From NCBI GenBank assembly GCA_002005325.1, contig CP017315.1, positions 1,488,001 through 1,552,000 of the forward strand: 64,000 bases of DNA. The letters run 5' to 3'. Positions 25,452 to 34,204 of the stretch are shown piece after piece (the stretch's first letter is position 1; every line of letters begins with the position of its first letter). Both the position numbers and the translations under genes were made by a program. The notes beneath the pieces are model-generated. The model was not told where the DNA came from, did not search any database, and saw only the letters and a program-made list of their open reading frames with translations. The stretch comes from Candidatus Tokpelaia hoelldoblerii. GTDB taxonomy: Bacteria > Pseudomonadota > Alphaproteobacteria > Rhizobiales > Rhizobiaceae.

Positions 25452-26234
25452 TTATCCGCGGGTGCGGCGCATTCCTTCACGGGCAGCCTTATATCTGGAA
25501 TCAAGCGCAACAGCTTTGGAATAGCCTTCATAGGCACGCGCCCTGTCATCCTGATGTTCATAAACTGTTGCCTGATTATACCAGCTTTCGGCCACTTTGG
25601 CATCAAGCTGCACGGCAACGTTAAAATCATCAAGCGCATTTTCCCAGCCACCCAAAGCAATATAGGAACGCCCGCGCGCATTATAGGGCATCGGCACCCC
25701 GGGCTGGCGGGAAAGGGCTGAGCCAAAATCGCTGATGGCCTGCGTGTGGCTGCCTTGCGCCTGCAATACCAGACCACGGTTATACCAGGCACGTGCATCA
25801 GTGGTGCCGCGCGCAATGGCCTGATCATAACCCGCCAGCGCCAGATCAGGCCGCCCGGTTTCACGATAAGCATTGCCACGCCCGACATAAGCGGCGGTAT
25901 AATTGGGGTTGATCTCCAGTGCTCTGGTATAATCGGCAAGCGCCGCCTTTTCCTGCCCCATTTTGCGATAGATCAGCGCCCGATTATTATAGGCGGCATA
26001 AAAACGCGGATTAAGCTCAATAGCTGTTGTGAAATCCGCAAGCGCTTCCTTATAATGATTAGCCCGTCCATAGGCCGAACCGCGCACATTATAACCGTCA
26101 GGATTGTTCGGATTTTTTTGAATAACACCGGTCAGCGAACTGAAATTGGCAGCATCAACCCGTCCCCCGTTCGTACAGGCCGCCAGAGCAACAGAAAAAA
26201 CACACGCCAAGACTGCAAAAGAACTTTTTTTCAT
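25452..26234 (-). CDS. TPR-repeat lipoprotein (NlpI-like)
   Basis: 260-residue predicted outer-membrane or periplasmic lipoprotein. The signal peptide ends in lipobox ALAAC. About six tetratricopeptide repeats follow (for example YNNRALIYRKMGQEKAALAD and YVGRGNAYRETGRPDLALAG), so it is a protein-interaction scaffold. Start ATG 26234 is chosen because it places the signal peptide at the N-terminus; the ATG at 26282 adds a hydrophobic stretch with no support. Specific partners are unknown. Confidence 0.87.
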   Translation of the reverse strand: MKKSSFAVLACVFSVALAACTNGGRVDAANFSSLTGVIQKNPNNPDGYNVRGSAYGRANHYKEALADFTTAIELNPRFYAAYNNRALIYRKMGQEKAALADYTRALEINPNYTAAYVGRGNAYRETGRPDLALAGYDQAIARGTTDARAWYNRGLVLQAQGSHTQAISDFGSALSRQPGVPMPYNARGRSYIALGGWENALDDFNVAVQLDAKVAESWYNQATVYEHQDDRARAYEGYSKAVALDSRYKAAREGMRRTRG

Positions 26235-26327
26235 AACGACCATTTCCAAAACCAGAAAAGCTTGTTCTTTTTTTAACACCAAACAGTAAACATAGTCTAA
26301 CCGTTGAATACGGCCAAACCGCGATAA

Positions 26328-26360
26328 AAAAAGCGAAAGTGCACAGCACTTTCGCTTTTT
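26328..26360 (-). terminator. rpsU terminator
   Basis: 10-bp stem (26333-26342 with 26346-26355), 3-nt loop, flanked by A and T runs on both sides, so it can also act on the other strand. Lies just after the rpsU stop. Confidence 0.85.
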
Positions 26361-26386
26361 ACAAAACCAACAGGATAAAACCGGAT

Positions 26387-26602
26387 TTAGTGACCGGAAA
26401 CCAGCCCTTCACGCTGGGCGCGCTTGCGCGCCAGCTTGCGGGCGCGGCGTACGGCTTCCGCCTTTTCACGGGCGCGCTTGACAGAAGGCTTCTCATAATG
26501 GCCGCGCATCTTCATTTCCCGGAAGATGCCTTCACGCTGCATTTTTTTCTTCAACGCACGCAGCGCCTGATCAACATTGTTATCGCGAACGAGTACCTGC
26601 AC
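26387..26602 (-). CDS. rpsU: 30S ribosomal protein S21
   Basis: 71-residue S21. The core VLVRDNNVDQALRALKKKM, then REGIFREMKMRGHYEKPS and a very basic tail, is typical of alphaproteobacteria. I choose GTG 26602 (AGGA upstream) because S21 begins at this residue; longer in-frame starts encode non-ribosomal sequence. A small stem-loop (26622-26628 with 26641-26647) sits in the leader just upstream of the ribosome-binding site. Confidence 0.95.
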   Translation of the reverse strand: MQVLVRDNNVDQALRALKKKMQREGIFREMKMRGHYEKPSVKRAREKAEAVRRARKLARKRAQREGLVSGH

Positions 26603-26875
26603 TTTTGATCCTGTTCCTCTCAAGATGGCGCTGTCAGCCTCCATCTTAGTTTGATATTTGACATTGGCGTGAAACAATGGAAAGCCCATATATCACACCG
26701 TGGATTAGGTGGAAAACCTCAAGGCTCCACATCCTCACTCAATCAGTGAAAACGAATTTGTATGCGCCAATAACACAAAAATACCTTGTTTGTCTATAGG
26801 TTATTGTCAGAAAAGTTTTTGACAAACAGCATAAATCAACGCCATAAATGACAGTTGTAACCGGAGGAACAAACC

Positions 26876-27808
26876 ATGCGCCACCCTTATTGTCTTTTGC
26901 TTGACGACTCGCTGCCGCCGCAAATTCTGGAAAAATTGCAAGGCATCACCACAATTATCCGCCCGGGCAGTGAAATTGACGCGGCAACCCTGCGCCAGAT
27001 CACAACCGCGGTCGCCTCGCCCATGACCGGCATGGAGGACAGCTGGTTTGAACGCCTGCCCGCCCTGAGACTGATTGCGGTTTTCGGTGTCGGCACCGAC
27101 CGTATCAATTTGAAAGCCGCGCGGGCCCGTAACATTGATGTGACAACAACCCGCAATCTTTTGACCGAAGACGTCACCGATATGGCCTTTGCCCTGCTTC
27201 TGGCGCTGACCCGGCAGATTATCAGCGGCGATCAGATGATTCGAACAGGCGTCTGGGCGGCAGGCAAAAAGCTGCCGCTGGGCACAAGCCTGCGCGGCAA
27301 ACGTCTTGGCGTTGTCGGCCTTGGCGCTATCGGTTTTGACATTGCCAAACGGGGGGAGGCCTTTGGCATGCAGCCGCGCTATTATAACCGCAGCCCCAAA
27401 CCGCAAGCGCCATGGCCGCACCATGATTGCGTTATCAAACTGGCAGAAAACAGCGATATTCTGGCGCTCGCCATATCCGCCACACCGCAAACAGAAAAAA
27501 TCATCAATGCTGATGTGCTCAAGGCTTTGGGCGCGAAGGGCATTCTCATCAACATCGCCCGCGGCGCGGTGGTGGACGAAAACGCACTGCTGGCCGCCTT
27601 GCGTGACAAGACAATCGCCGGTGCCGGGCTTGACGTGTTTTTAAACGAGCCGGACATTAAACAGGCGTTTTTTGACCTGCCCAATGTGGTGCTCAGCCCC
27701 CATCAGGGCAGCGCCACGATTGAAACCAGAACCGCCATGGGGCAATGTGTGATAGACAATATCGCCGCTATGCTGGCTGGAAAACCGGCACTGACCATTG
27801 TCAACTGA
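26876..27808 (+). CDS. D-2-hydroxyacid dehydrogenase (glyoxylate/hydroxypyruvate reductase-like)
   Basis: 310-residue NAD(P)-dependent D-isomer 2-hydroxyacid dehydrogenase. The nucleotide motif GLGAIGFDIAKR is near residues 145-156. The catalytic Arg is in NIARGAVVDE, the Glu in LDVFLNEP and the His in LSPHQGS. The start is preceded by GGAGG, and a possible promoter (TTGACA at 26819) lies upstream. The substrate could be glyoxylate, hydroxypyruvate or another short 2-keto acid. Convergent with the MaoC gene across a short hairpin. Confidence 0.88.
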   Translation: MRHPYCLLLDDSLPPQILEKLQGITTIIRPGSEIDAATLRQITTAVASPMTGMEDSWFERLPALRLIAVFGVGTDRINLKAARARNIDVTTTRNLLTEDVTDMAFALLLALTRQIISGDQMIRTGVWAAGKKLPLGTSLRGKRLGVVGLGAIGFDIAKRGEAFGMQPRYYNRSPKPQAPWPHHDCVIKLAENSDILALAISATPQTEKIINADVLKALGAKGILINIARGAVVDENALLAALRDKTIAGAGLDVFLNEPDIKQAFFDLPNVVLSPHQGSATIETRTAMGQCVIDNIAAMLAGKPALTIVN

Positions 27809-27812
27809 AACC

Positions 27813-27833
27813 GGAGGGGAAGGTTTTCCCTCC
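27813..27833. terminator. Hairpin between convergent dehydrogenase and hydratase genes
   Basis: GGAGGGGAA pairs with TTCCCTCC with one bulged G, separating the two 3' ends. No strong T-tail, so assignment is tentative. Confidence 0.45.
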
Positions 27834-27837
27834 TCTC

Positions 27838-28311
27838 TCACGCATCTTCCGGTGCAACCATGGCAATGGTGATCCAGTCAGCGATCAGCGCTGGTTTCTT
27901 GCTGTTTTCAATTTCCAGCGTCACCGCATAATGAAATACAATCCGGCCAGAAGGGCGGATTTCCGCTTGCGACACGATAAACCGCGCCCGCACCCGCGCA
28001 CCGCTTTTCACCGGCGCCATAAAACGCACTTTGTCAAAACCGTAATTGATGCCGAATATCTGCCCTTCCAGTTCCGGCAACACTTCATAAGCAAGGGTGG
28101 ACAGCAGCGACAGCGTTAAAAACCCGTGCGCAATCGTGCCGCCGAACGGTGTTTCCTTCGCCCGTTCCGGGTCAACATGGATAAACTGGTGGTCATCCGT
28201 TGCATCGGCAAACTGGTTGATCATGCCTTGCGTAACCACGCGCCAGCCCGAACACCCGACCTCCTGCCCGATCGACGCCGGAATATCCGCTACTGTGATT
28301 TTTTTCGCCAT
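27838..28311 (-). CDS. MaoC-family (R)-specific enoyl-CoA hydratase-like protein
   Basis: 157-residue hot-dog fold protein. The hydratase motif is present as DATDDHQFIHVDPERA, followed by FGGTIAHGFLTLSLL, so the catalytic Asp and His are in place. Such proteins hydrate enoyl-CoA in fatty-acid or polyhydroxyalkanoate metabolism. Nothing in the neighbours fixes the pathway. Divergent from the SAF-domain oxidoreductase gene. Confidence 0.88.
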   Translation of the reverse strand: MAKKITVADIPASIGQEVGCSGWRVVTQGMINQFADATDDHQFIHVDPERAKETPFGGTIAHGFLTLSLLSTLAYEVLPELEGQIFGINYGFDKVRFMAPVKSGARVRARFIVSQAEIRPSGRIVFHYAVTLEIENSKKPALIADWITIAMVAPEDA

Positions 28312-28443
28312 CCACTTTCTCCAAACTTGTTTTGACAGCCCATAGTATCAGATTTTCCATAACAAGGTTGTTATTTTATTGACGACAGGACGTTGATTCG
28401 ATAGGCCAAATATATATCCTATTGCACTATTCGGAGAAAAGCC

Positions 28444-29763
28444 ATGACCACCAATGTTGCCCTGACAGGGCTGGCGCGTGATTTGCACGAGCGCGAAAAA
28501 AGTGGCAAGCCGATTCGCATTGGTCTTGTCGGTTGCGGTGAAATGGGTACCGACCTTCTGGCGCGGGTTGCGCAAATGCAGGGGATTCGCGTTGCTGCGG
28601 TTGCCACCCGCACACCGTCGCGTGTTATCAGCGCCGCTGAAACCGCCTGGCAGGAACCCGGCCACGCCAAAGAGGTTGAGAACGCCGCAGCTATGACGGC
28701 GGTGATTGAGCAGGGGCTTGTCGCCGCCACCGGCGACCTTGATATGATGCTGCAAAACGAACGGATTGATATTGTGGTGGATGCCACCGGCTATCCTGAA
28801 GCAGGCGCGGAAATCGGCATCAAAACTCTGGAAAACAACAAACATCTGGTGATGATGAATGTCGAAGCGGATGTAACCATCGGCCCTTACCTGAAATATG
28901 AGGCCGACAAGCGCGGCCTGATTTACACGCTGGGCGCGGGGGATGAACCTTCATCGTGCATGGAACTGATCGAATTTGTCGCGGCACAAGGACATAAGGT
29001 TGTCGCTGCCGGCAAGGGCAAGAATAACCCGCTGATTTTTGATGCCGTGCCGGATGATTATCAGGAAGAGGCGCAGGCGCGCGATATGAATGTGCGCATG
29101 CTGGTTGAATTTATCGACGGCTCCAAAACCATGGTGGAAATGGCGGCAATCGCCAATGCTACTGGTCTGGTGCCTGACTGCCCGGGCATGCACGGCCCCA
29201 GAGCTGACCTTGCCGATTTGAACAAAGTGCTGATTCCGCAGTCCGAGGGTGGCCTTTTAAACAAGGCCGGTGTGGTTGATTATTCTGTCGGCCAAGGGGT
29301 TGCGCCGGGCGTTTTTGTCATCGCTGAAATGCGCCATCCGCGCATTCGGGAACGGATGGAAGATCTGAAAATCGGCAAAGGGCCTTATTTCACCTTCCAC
29401 CGCCCCTATCACCTCACCGCAATGGAAGTGCCGCTCACCTGCGCCCGTGTCATGCTTTACGGCAGGCCGGACATGGTGCCGCTGGCAAAGCCGGTGGCGG
29501 AGGTTTGCGCTGTCGCCAAGAAGGACTTGCAGCCCGGCGACACGCTTGATTTCATCGGTCTTTACACCTACCGCGCATGGACAATGACGCGCGAAGACGC
29601 GCTTGCCGCGCAAGCCATCCCCTGCGGTTTGCTGGAAGGCGCAGCCATCATTGCGCCGATTAAAAAAGGGGAACTGATTACCGCCCGCAATGCCGGTATA
29701 AGACAGGAACAATGGATTGCGCGTCTGCGCGCCAGACAGGATGCCTTGATAAGGAATATTTAG
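28444..29763 (+). CDS. Homoserine-dehydrogenase-like oxidoreductase with SAF domain
   Basis: 439 residues. An N-terminal Rossmann domain starts after about 23 residues (IGLVGCGEMGTDLLARV), with ATRTPSR and DIVVDATGYPEAG. The middle part is like homoserine dehydrogenase (YTLGAGDEPSSCMELIEF), and the C-terminal SAF-like segment is KKDLQPGDTLDFIG to APIKKGELI. Proteins of this architecture occur in sugar-acid and polyol loci but most are uncharacterised. No sugar catabolic genes lie beside it here. The stop overlaps the convergent NnrS gene by four bases. Confidence 0.8.
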   Translation: MTTNVALTGLARDLHEREKSGKPIRIGLVGCGEMGTDLLARVAQMQGIRVAAVATRTPSRVISAAETAWQEPGHAKEVENAAAMTAVIEQGLVAATGDLDMMLQNERIDIVVDATGYPEAGAEIGIKTLENNKHLVMMNVEADVTIGPYLKYEADKRGLIYTLGAGDEPSSCMELIEFVAAQGHKVVAAGKGKNNPLIFDAVPDDYQEEAQARDMNVRMLVEFIDGSKTMVEMAAIANATGLVPDCPGMHGPRADLADLNKVLIPQSEGGLLNKAGVVDYSVGQGVAPGVFVIAEMRHPRIRERMEDLKIGKGPYFTFHRPYHLTAMEVPLTCARVMLYGRPDMVPLAKPVAEVCAVAKKDLQPGDTLDFIGLYTYRAWTMTREDALAAQAIPCGLLEGAAIIAPIKKGELITARNAGIRQEQWIARLRARQDALIRNI

Positions 29764-30956
29764 GTTCCGGGCAGACGGGGCTTTGTCAGCACTTTCCAGT
29801 ACAACACGACGAAACCGGTAAAGGCCAGAATCCACAAACCGGCAGCACTATGGAGCAGGGGCGTAAGGTTTCCTGCCAGCCCCGCCCACAGGCGTAGAAA
29901 TACCGACACAAACAGCATCACATAAAGGCTGGCCACCACCCGTGAAACCGTTAAAGGCCGCCCTGAATGGCCAAGACTGGCGCGGGTCATTACCGCCAGT
30001 GTCATCAGGCCGATACCGCCCGCCATCCACAAATGCTGAAACGCCGTAATCCAGTCAACCCTCCCCGCCAGAACGGCATAGCCAATACCCAGAAAGCCAA
30101 GCGGCACAAACAGGTAGCCAAGATGCAGAACCCAGACCAGCGGCTCAGCAATTGTCAACCAGCCGTGCCAGCGGACAAGACGCACAAGATTGAAAACACC
30201 GGCAATCACAGCCACCGCGCCGACACCGGCGCTTACCGGCGCGAACACCCATAAAAGCAGCGCAATGGCTGTCAGCGCCAGCGCCAGCTTATCAAAACCA
30301 TCATGGGGTGCCGGCAGACGGGATACGTTGTGCTTTGCCAGCCAGTTGCGGGTGAAACTTGGCACAATGCGCCCGCCAATCAGCGTAATCAACATAATAG
30401 CTGCGCCCACCGCCAGCCGCTCGCCAAGACTGTCAACACCGCTGCCATCATAAAAGATCGCATAATCAAACAGAATATTGGCAAGCAGCAAAACGCTGAC
30501 AATCACCAGCACTTTCAGGTTGCGCCAATTCTTGCCATGTATAATCTCACACCCGATCACCACAACCAATGCAACAGGAAACAACAGGTCCAGAATGATT
30601 GTCAGCACATCCGGCAGCCAGGCCGAAAGACTGATGGCGACCCGCCCCAGAAGCCACAGGCCGAACAGCCCGGACAGCGGCCAGCCGACAATAGGAAAAC
30701 GCCCTGTCCAGTTGGGCACAGCCGTCATCAGAAAACCGGTAATCACCGCCCATAAATAACCAAACAGAAACATATGGGCGTGCCATGAAATCGCATCCAT
30801 TCCTATTGGCAGAATTTCATATCCGGCATAAAGAATGATAAAAACAATCATAGCGAAAACAGCAACAAGGCTGGCACAGAGAAAAAACGGCCGGTAGCCA
30901 TAACTTAAAATCGCCGGTCCGCGCCAGGCGCGCATTTTTTTTGCCGATGTCGCCAT
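29760..30956 (-). CDS. NnrS family membrane protein
   Basis: 398 residues and about twelve membrane helices. The NnrS signatures are GYRPFFL at the start, SWHAHMFLFGYLWAVITGFLMTA, GGRIVPSFTRNWL and HLWMAGGIGLMTLAVMTRAS. NnrS is a heme- and copper-containing protein linked to nitric-oxide tolerance and denitrification in other bacteria. No nitrite or nitric-oxide reductase gene is nearby. The ATG at 30956 follows GGAGG at ideal distance; the ATG at 31013 is rejected. Confidence 0.92.
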   Translation of the reverse strand: MATSAKKMRAWRGPAILSYGYRPFFLCASLVAVFAMIVFIILYAGYEILPIGMDAISWHAHMFLFGYLWAVITGFLMTAVPNWTGRFPIVGWPLSGLFGLWLLGRVAISLSAWLPDVLTIILDLLFPVALVVVIGCEIIHGKNWRNLKVLVIVSVLLLANILFDYAIFYDGSGVDSLGERLAVGAAIMLITLIGGRIVPSFTRNWLAKHNVSRLPAPHDGFDKLALALTAIALLLWVFAPVSAGVGAVAVIAGVFNLVRLVRWHGWLTIAEPLVWVLHLGYLFVPLGFLGIGYAVLAGRVDWITAFQHLWMAGGIGLMTLAVMTRASLGHSGRPLTVSRVVASLYVMLFVSVFLRLWAGLAGNLTPLLHSAAGLWILAFTGFVVLYWKVLTKPRLPGT

Positions 30957-31036
30957 AAGATACCTCCACTCCTGATTTGTACCTATTAAGAATGAACAGG
31001 ACTGTTTTAGCAAGAATAAAAATCCAAAAAAAACAA

Positions 31037-31059
31037 CCCCTTCTGTTTTTCAGAAAGGG
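31037..31059 (-). terminator. Terminator after the old-yellow-enzyme gene
   Basis: 9-bp stem (31037-31045 with 31051-31059, one G-U on the minus strand) and 5-nt loop, followed on the minus strand by TTG and a long T run. Separates this operon from nnrS. Confidence 0.8.
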
Positions 31060-31090
31060 CTGTACACAACAAACAAGACTGAAGCAGATT

Positions 31091-32221
31091 TTAACCCGGC
31101 TTATTCTTTGTCTCTTCCCAAGTTGGGTAATCCGTCATGCCATGTGCATCACCACCAAACAATGTCGCAGCGTCATGGGGCGCAAGCGGCGCGCCATTGC
31201 GCAAACGCTCAGGCAGGTCAGGGTTGGAAACAAACGGACGGCCAAAGCCGATCAGATCAGCCCAGCCCTCGCTCAGGGCCTTGCGGGCACGCTCGGCCGT
31301 GTAGGCGCCAGCATAAATCAGCGTACCCGGATAGACCGCGCGCAAACGCTCCTTGAACGCAACCGGCATATCCGGCGCCTGCTCCCAATCCGCCTCGGCA
31401 ATGTGAATATAGACGACACCGATTTCACCCAGCAGTTTTGCCGCCGCGGTATAGGTTGTTTCCGGGTCATCATCAACACAACCGTTCAGCGTGGTCAGCG
31501 GCGCAAGGCGGATACCGACACGGTTTGCATCCCCTGTACCCTCAACCAGCGCGCGTGCCACTTCATCAAGAAAGCGCAGACGGTTTTCCAGCGAGCCGCC
31601 ATATTCATCGGTCCGGCTGTTGGCCTGCGAATCGATAAACTGGTTGACCAGATAGCCATTGGCAGCGTGCAGCTCAACACCATCAAAACCGGCTTCCATG
31701 GCATTACGCGCGGCCTGCCTGTAATCATCAACGATGGCGTGGATTTCCGCAATCGACAAGGCGCGCGGTTCAGAGGCCTGCGCAAAACCGGGCTTGCCAT
31801 CCGCTCCTTCGGCAACAAACACATTCACGCCCCTGGCCTGAACGGGGGAAGATGAAACAGGCGATTGTCCGTTCAGCAGGCTGATATGGCTCAAGCGGCC
31901 AACATGCCAGAGCTGGGCGAAAATACGCCCTCCTGCCGCATGAACCGCATCGGTGACAATGCGCCAGCCGGCAATCTGTTCAGGCGTGCAGATGCCCGGT
32001 GTCCAGGCATAGCCCTTGCCAAGAGGGGAAATCCATGTGCCTTCGCCAACAATCAGGCCGGCACTGGCGCGCTGGGCATAGTATTCAGCCATCAACGCAT
32101 TGGCCACATCGCCGGGCTGGCTGGCGCGTGAACGCGTCATCGGCGGCATAACAATACGGTTAGGCAGTTCAAGGTCGCCCATCTTATAGGGCTGAAACAG
32201 GGGGGCCTTTATATCAGACAT
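31091..32221 (-). CDS. Old-yellow-enzyme family NADH:flavin oxidoreductase
   Basis: 376-residue FMN-dependent ene-reductase of the NemA/OYE group, which reduces activated double bonds such as N-ethylmaleimide or enals. The N-terminus LFQPYKMGDLELPNRIVMPP and TRSRA is typical, as are the His-Asn-type motif region GVELHAANGYLVNQF and QLWHVGR. The start at 32221 follows GGAGA. It lies 75 bp downstream of dkgB on the same strand, so the two probably form an operon for electrophile or carbonyl detoxification. Confidence 0.93.
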   Translation of the reverse strand: MSDIKAPLFQPYKMGDLELPNRIVMPPMTRSRASQPGDVANALMAEYYAQRASAGLIVGEGTWISPLGKGYAWTPGICTPEQIAGWRIVTDAVHAAGGRIFAQLWHVGRLSHISLLNGQSPVSSSPVQARGVNVFVAEGADGKPGFAQASEPRALSIAEIHAIVDDYRQAARNAMEAGFDGVELHAANGYLVNQFIDSQANSRTDEYGGSLENRLRFLDEVARALVEGTGDANRVGIRLAPLTTLNGCVDDDPETTYTAAAKLLGEIGVVYIHIAEADWEQAPDMPVAFKERLRAVYPGTLIYAGAYTAERARKALSEGWADLIGFGRPFVSNPDLPERLRNGAPLAPHDAATLFGGDAHGMTDYPTWEETKNKPG

Positions 32222-32296
32222 AGTCAATCTCCATAGCCGGTGCAGAAACACTGGCCGAGTGGTTATAAAAAAAAGAAGCGGAATCATGAATTCCTG

Positions 32297-33103
32297 TCAG
32301 TCATCCCATACCGGTGCCAGCCCGTCAGGGTTCACTTCACGGCTGTTACGGTCCAGTTTGGCAATCTGCGCCATATCATCCGCATCCAGCTTCAAATCAC
32401 GCGCCAGCAGATTGCTGGCCAGATTCTCACGCCTGGTTGAGGACGGAATCACCGAATAGCCAAGCTGCATAGCCCAAGCCAGCGCAATCTGCGCCACAGT
32501 GGCCTGATGCTTGTCAGCAATCTGTGCCAGAACCGGATCTTTCAGCACCTTGCCATAGGCCAGGGTCATATAAGAAGTGACGTGAATATCCTGTTCTTTC
32601 AGGAAAGCCGTCAGCCCGGGATTTTGCAAATATGGGCTAAGCTCGATCTGATTGGTGGCGATTTCACCTTTGCCAACCACATCAACAGCCTGTTTTGTCA
32701 GCTTGGTATTGAAATTGGAAATGCCGATCTGACGGGTAAGGCCCTGCGCCTTGGCCTCGGCCAATGCGTTCATATATTCAGGCAATTCAACGCCATTATC
32801 GGGTGCAGGCCAGTGAATCAGAGTCAGATCGACATAATCCGTGCGCAATTTGCGCAAGCTTTCTTTCAGGCTGCGGACAAGTTTATCCTTTGCGTAATTG
32901 TCAATCCAGATTTTGGTCGTGACAAACAAATCCGGGCGCGCCACGCCGCTTTCCTCAAGCGCCTGCCCGACCTCGGCCTCATTTTCATAAATCTGTGCTG
33001 TATCAACAGCGCGATAGCCAAGATCAAGCGCGTTGCGCACCGAATCAATAACAGTCTGGCCGGTTAAACGGAAAGTACCGATGCCAAAAAGGGGAATATT
33101 CAT
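32297..33103 (-). CDS. dkgB: Aldo/keto reductase, DkgB-like
   Basis: 268-residue TIM-barrel aldo/keto reductase. The tetrad residues are visible: Asp in AVDTAQIYENE with Tyr, Lys in VTTKIW and His in LIHWP. NADPH-binding IPSSTRRENLASN is near the C-terminus. Closest to 2,5-diketo-gluconate reductase B, which also reduces methylglyoxal and other aldehydes. In E. coli dkgB neighbours the LysR gene yafC; here too a LysR gene is divergent, supporting the assignment. Confidence 0.9.
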   Translation of the reverse strand: MNIPLFGIGTFRLTGQTVIDSVRNALDLGYRAVDTAQIYENEAEVGQALEESGVARPDLFVTTKIWIDNYAKDKLVRSLKESLRKLRTDYVDLTLIHWPAPDNGVELPEYMNALAEAKAQGLTRQIGISNFNTKLTKQAVDVVGKGEIATNQIELSPYLQNPGLTAFLKEQDIHVTSYMTLAYGKVLKDPVLAQIADKHQATVAQIALAWAMQLGYSVIPSSTRRENLASNLLARDLKLDADDMAQIAKLDRNSREVNPDGLAPVWDD

Positions 33104-33124
33104 GAAACAACTCCTGTCATCCGA

Positions 33125-33205
33125 AACAATAAAACAAGCTGTAGTTTGCAGGCTTTACATTTGCAAATAAAGTCATATATAAGACAAACTCTTTTGCATT
33201 TGAGT
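33125..33205. promoter_or_regulatory. Divergent promoter with candidate LysR site
   Basis: The 107 bp between dkgB and the lysR gene contain the palindrome ATTTGCAAAT near 33160, a further TTTGCA upstream and a TTTGCATTT downstream. Repeated TTTGCA half-sites in a divergent LysR promoter are good binding-site candidates, but this is by eye only. Confidence 0.4.
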
Positions 33206-33210
33206 CAAAA

Positions 33211-34113
33211 ATGAAAATAACCCTTGATGAATTACAGGCTTTTGTCGCCGTCGGGGATACCGGGTCTATCACCGCCGCAGCAGAGCAGGTGAATTTAACC
33301 GTTTCCGCGACAAGCCGCACGCTCAGCCGGCTTGAGGAAAAGTTACAGACAACATTGCTGCACCGAACCACACGGCGGCTGGAACTGACGGAAGAGGGAA
33401 CAGCTTTTCTGCAACAGGCGCGCACTATCCTTGCCGCCGTTGACACAGCGGAAGAGCAAATGACAGCACGGCGCACACGGCCGGTCGGGCGGCTGCGGGT
33501 TGATGCGGCGACACCCTTTATGCTGCATGTCATCGTGCCGCTGCTCGACGGTTTCCGCAAGCATTACCCGGATATTGAACTGGAATTGAATTCCAACGAA
33601 GGCATTATCGATCTGATCGAGAAACGCACAGATGTGGCGTTCCGCATCGGGTCGTTAAAGGATTCAACCCTGCACGCCCGCCCTATCGGCAGCAGCCGCT
33701 TACGCATCCTGGCAAGTTCCGCTTATCTGGCACGCTATGGAACGCCACGAGAGCCGGCAGAGCTTGAACAGCATATGCTGTTGGGCTTCAACCAGCCCAA
33801 ACTCCTGAACGAGTGGCCACTGCGTGAGAAGAACGGCACCCCCTTGCATATCAAGCCTGCCATTGCGTCATCCAGCGGTGAAACCCTCAGGCATATGGCG
33901 CTTGCAGGACTGGGCATTGTTTGCCTGTCAGACTTCATGACCTATGAGGATCGCCGCAGCGGACGGCTGGTGCAACTGTTCACCACGCAGACAGTTGATG
34001 TCCGCCAGCCTATCCATGCTGTTTACTATCGCAACACAGCGCTGGCATCCCGTGTTGCCTGTTTTGTCAATTATATAACCAAGGCGCTGGGAAAACAGCC
34101 ATTTGATGAATAA
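33211..34113 (+). CDS. LysR-family transcriptional regulator
   Basis: 300-residue LysR-type regulator. The N-terminal winged helix-turn-helix (LQAFVAVGDTGSITAAAEQV, then SATSRTLSRLEEKL) is followed by the effector-binding domain from about residue 90. Orientation opposite dkgB and the ene-reductase suggests it controls them in response to electrophiles or carbonyls (inference). Terminates at the hairpin 34134-34168. Confidence 0.93.
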   Translation: MKITLDELQAFVAVGDTGSITAAAEQVNLTVSATSRTLSRLEEKLQTTLLHRTTRRLELTEEGTAFLQQARTILAAVDTAEEQMTARRTRPVGRLRVDAATPFMLHVIVPLLDGFRKHYPDIELELNSNEGIIDLIEKRTDVAFRIGSLKDSTLHARPIGSSRLRILASSAYLARYGTPREPAELEQHMLLGFNQPKLLNEWPLREKNGTPLHIKPAIASSSGETLRHMALAGLGIVCLSDFMTYEDRRSGRLVQLFTTQTVDVRQPIHAVYYRNTALASRVACFVNYITKALGKQPFDE

Positions 34114-34133
34114 ACGGATGGTTTTACAACCGG

Positions 34134-34168
34134 AACGGCGCTGTGCTTTTTTGTCACACAGCGCCGTT
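34134..34168. terminator. Terminator between lysR and pntB
   Basis: Perfect 12-bp stem (34134-34145 with 34157-34168), 11-nt T-rich loop, then TGTTTTG on the plus strand. Serves the convergent lysR and pntB genes. Confidence 0.7.
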
Positions 34169-34204
34169 TGTTTTGATCATTGGCCATCCCTTGCGGAAAT
34201 TGCG

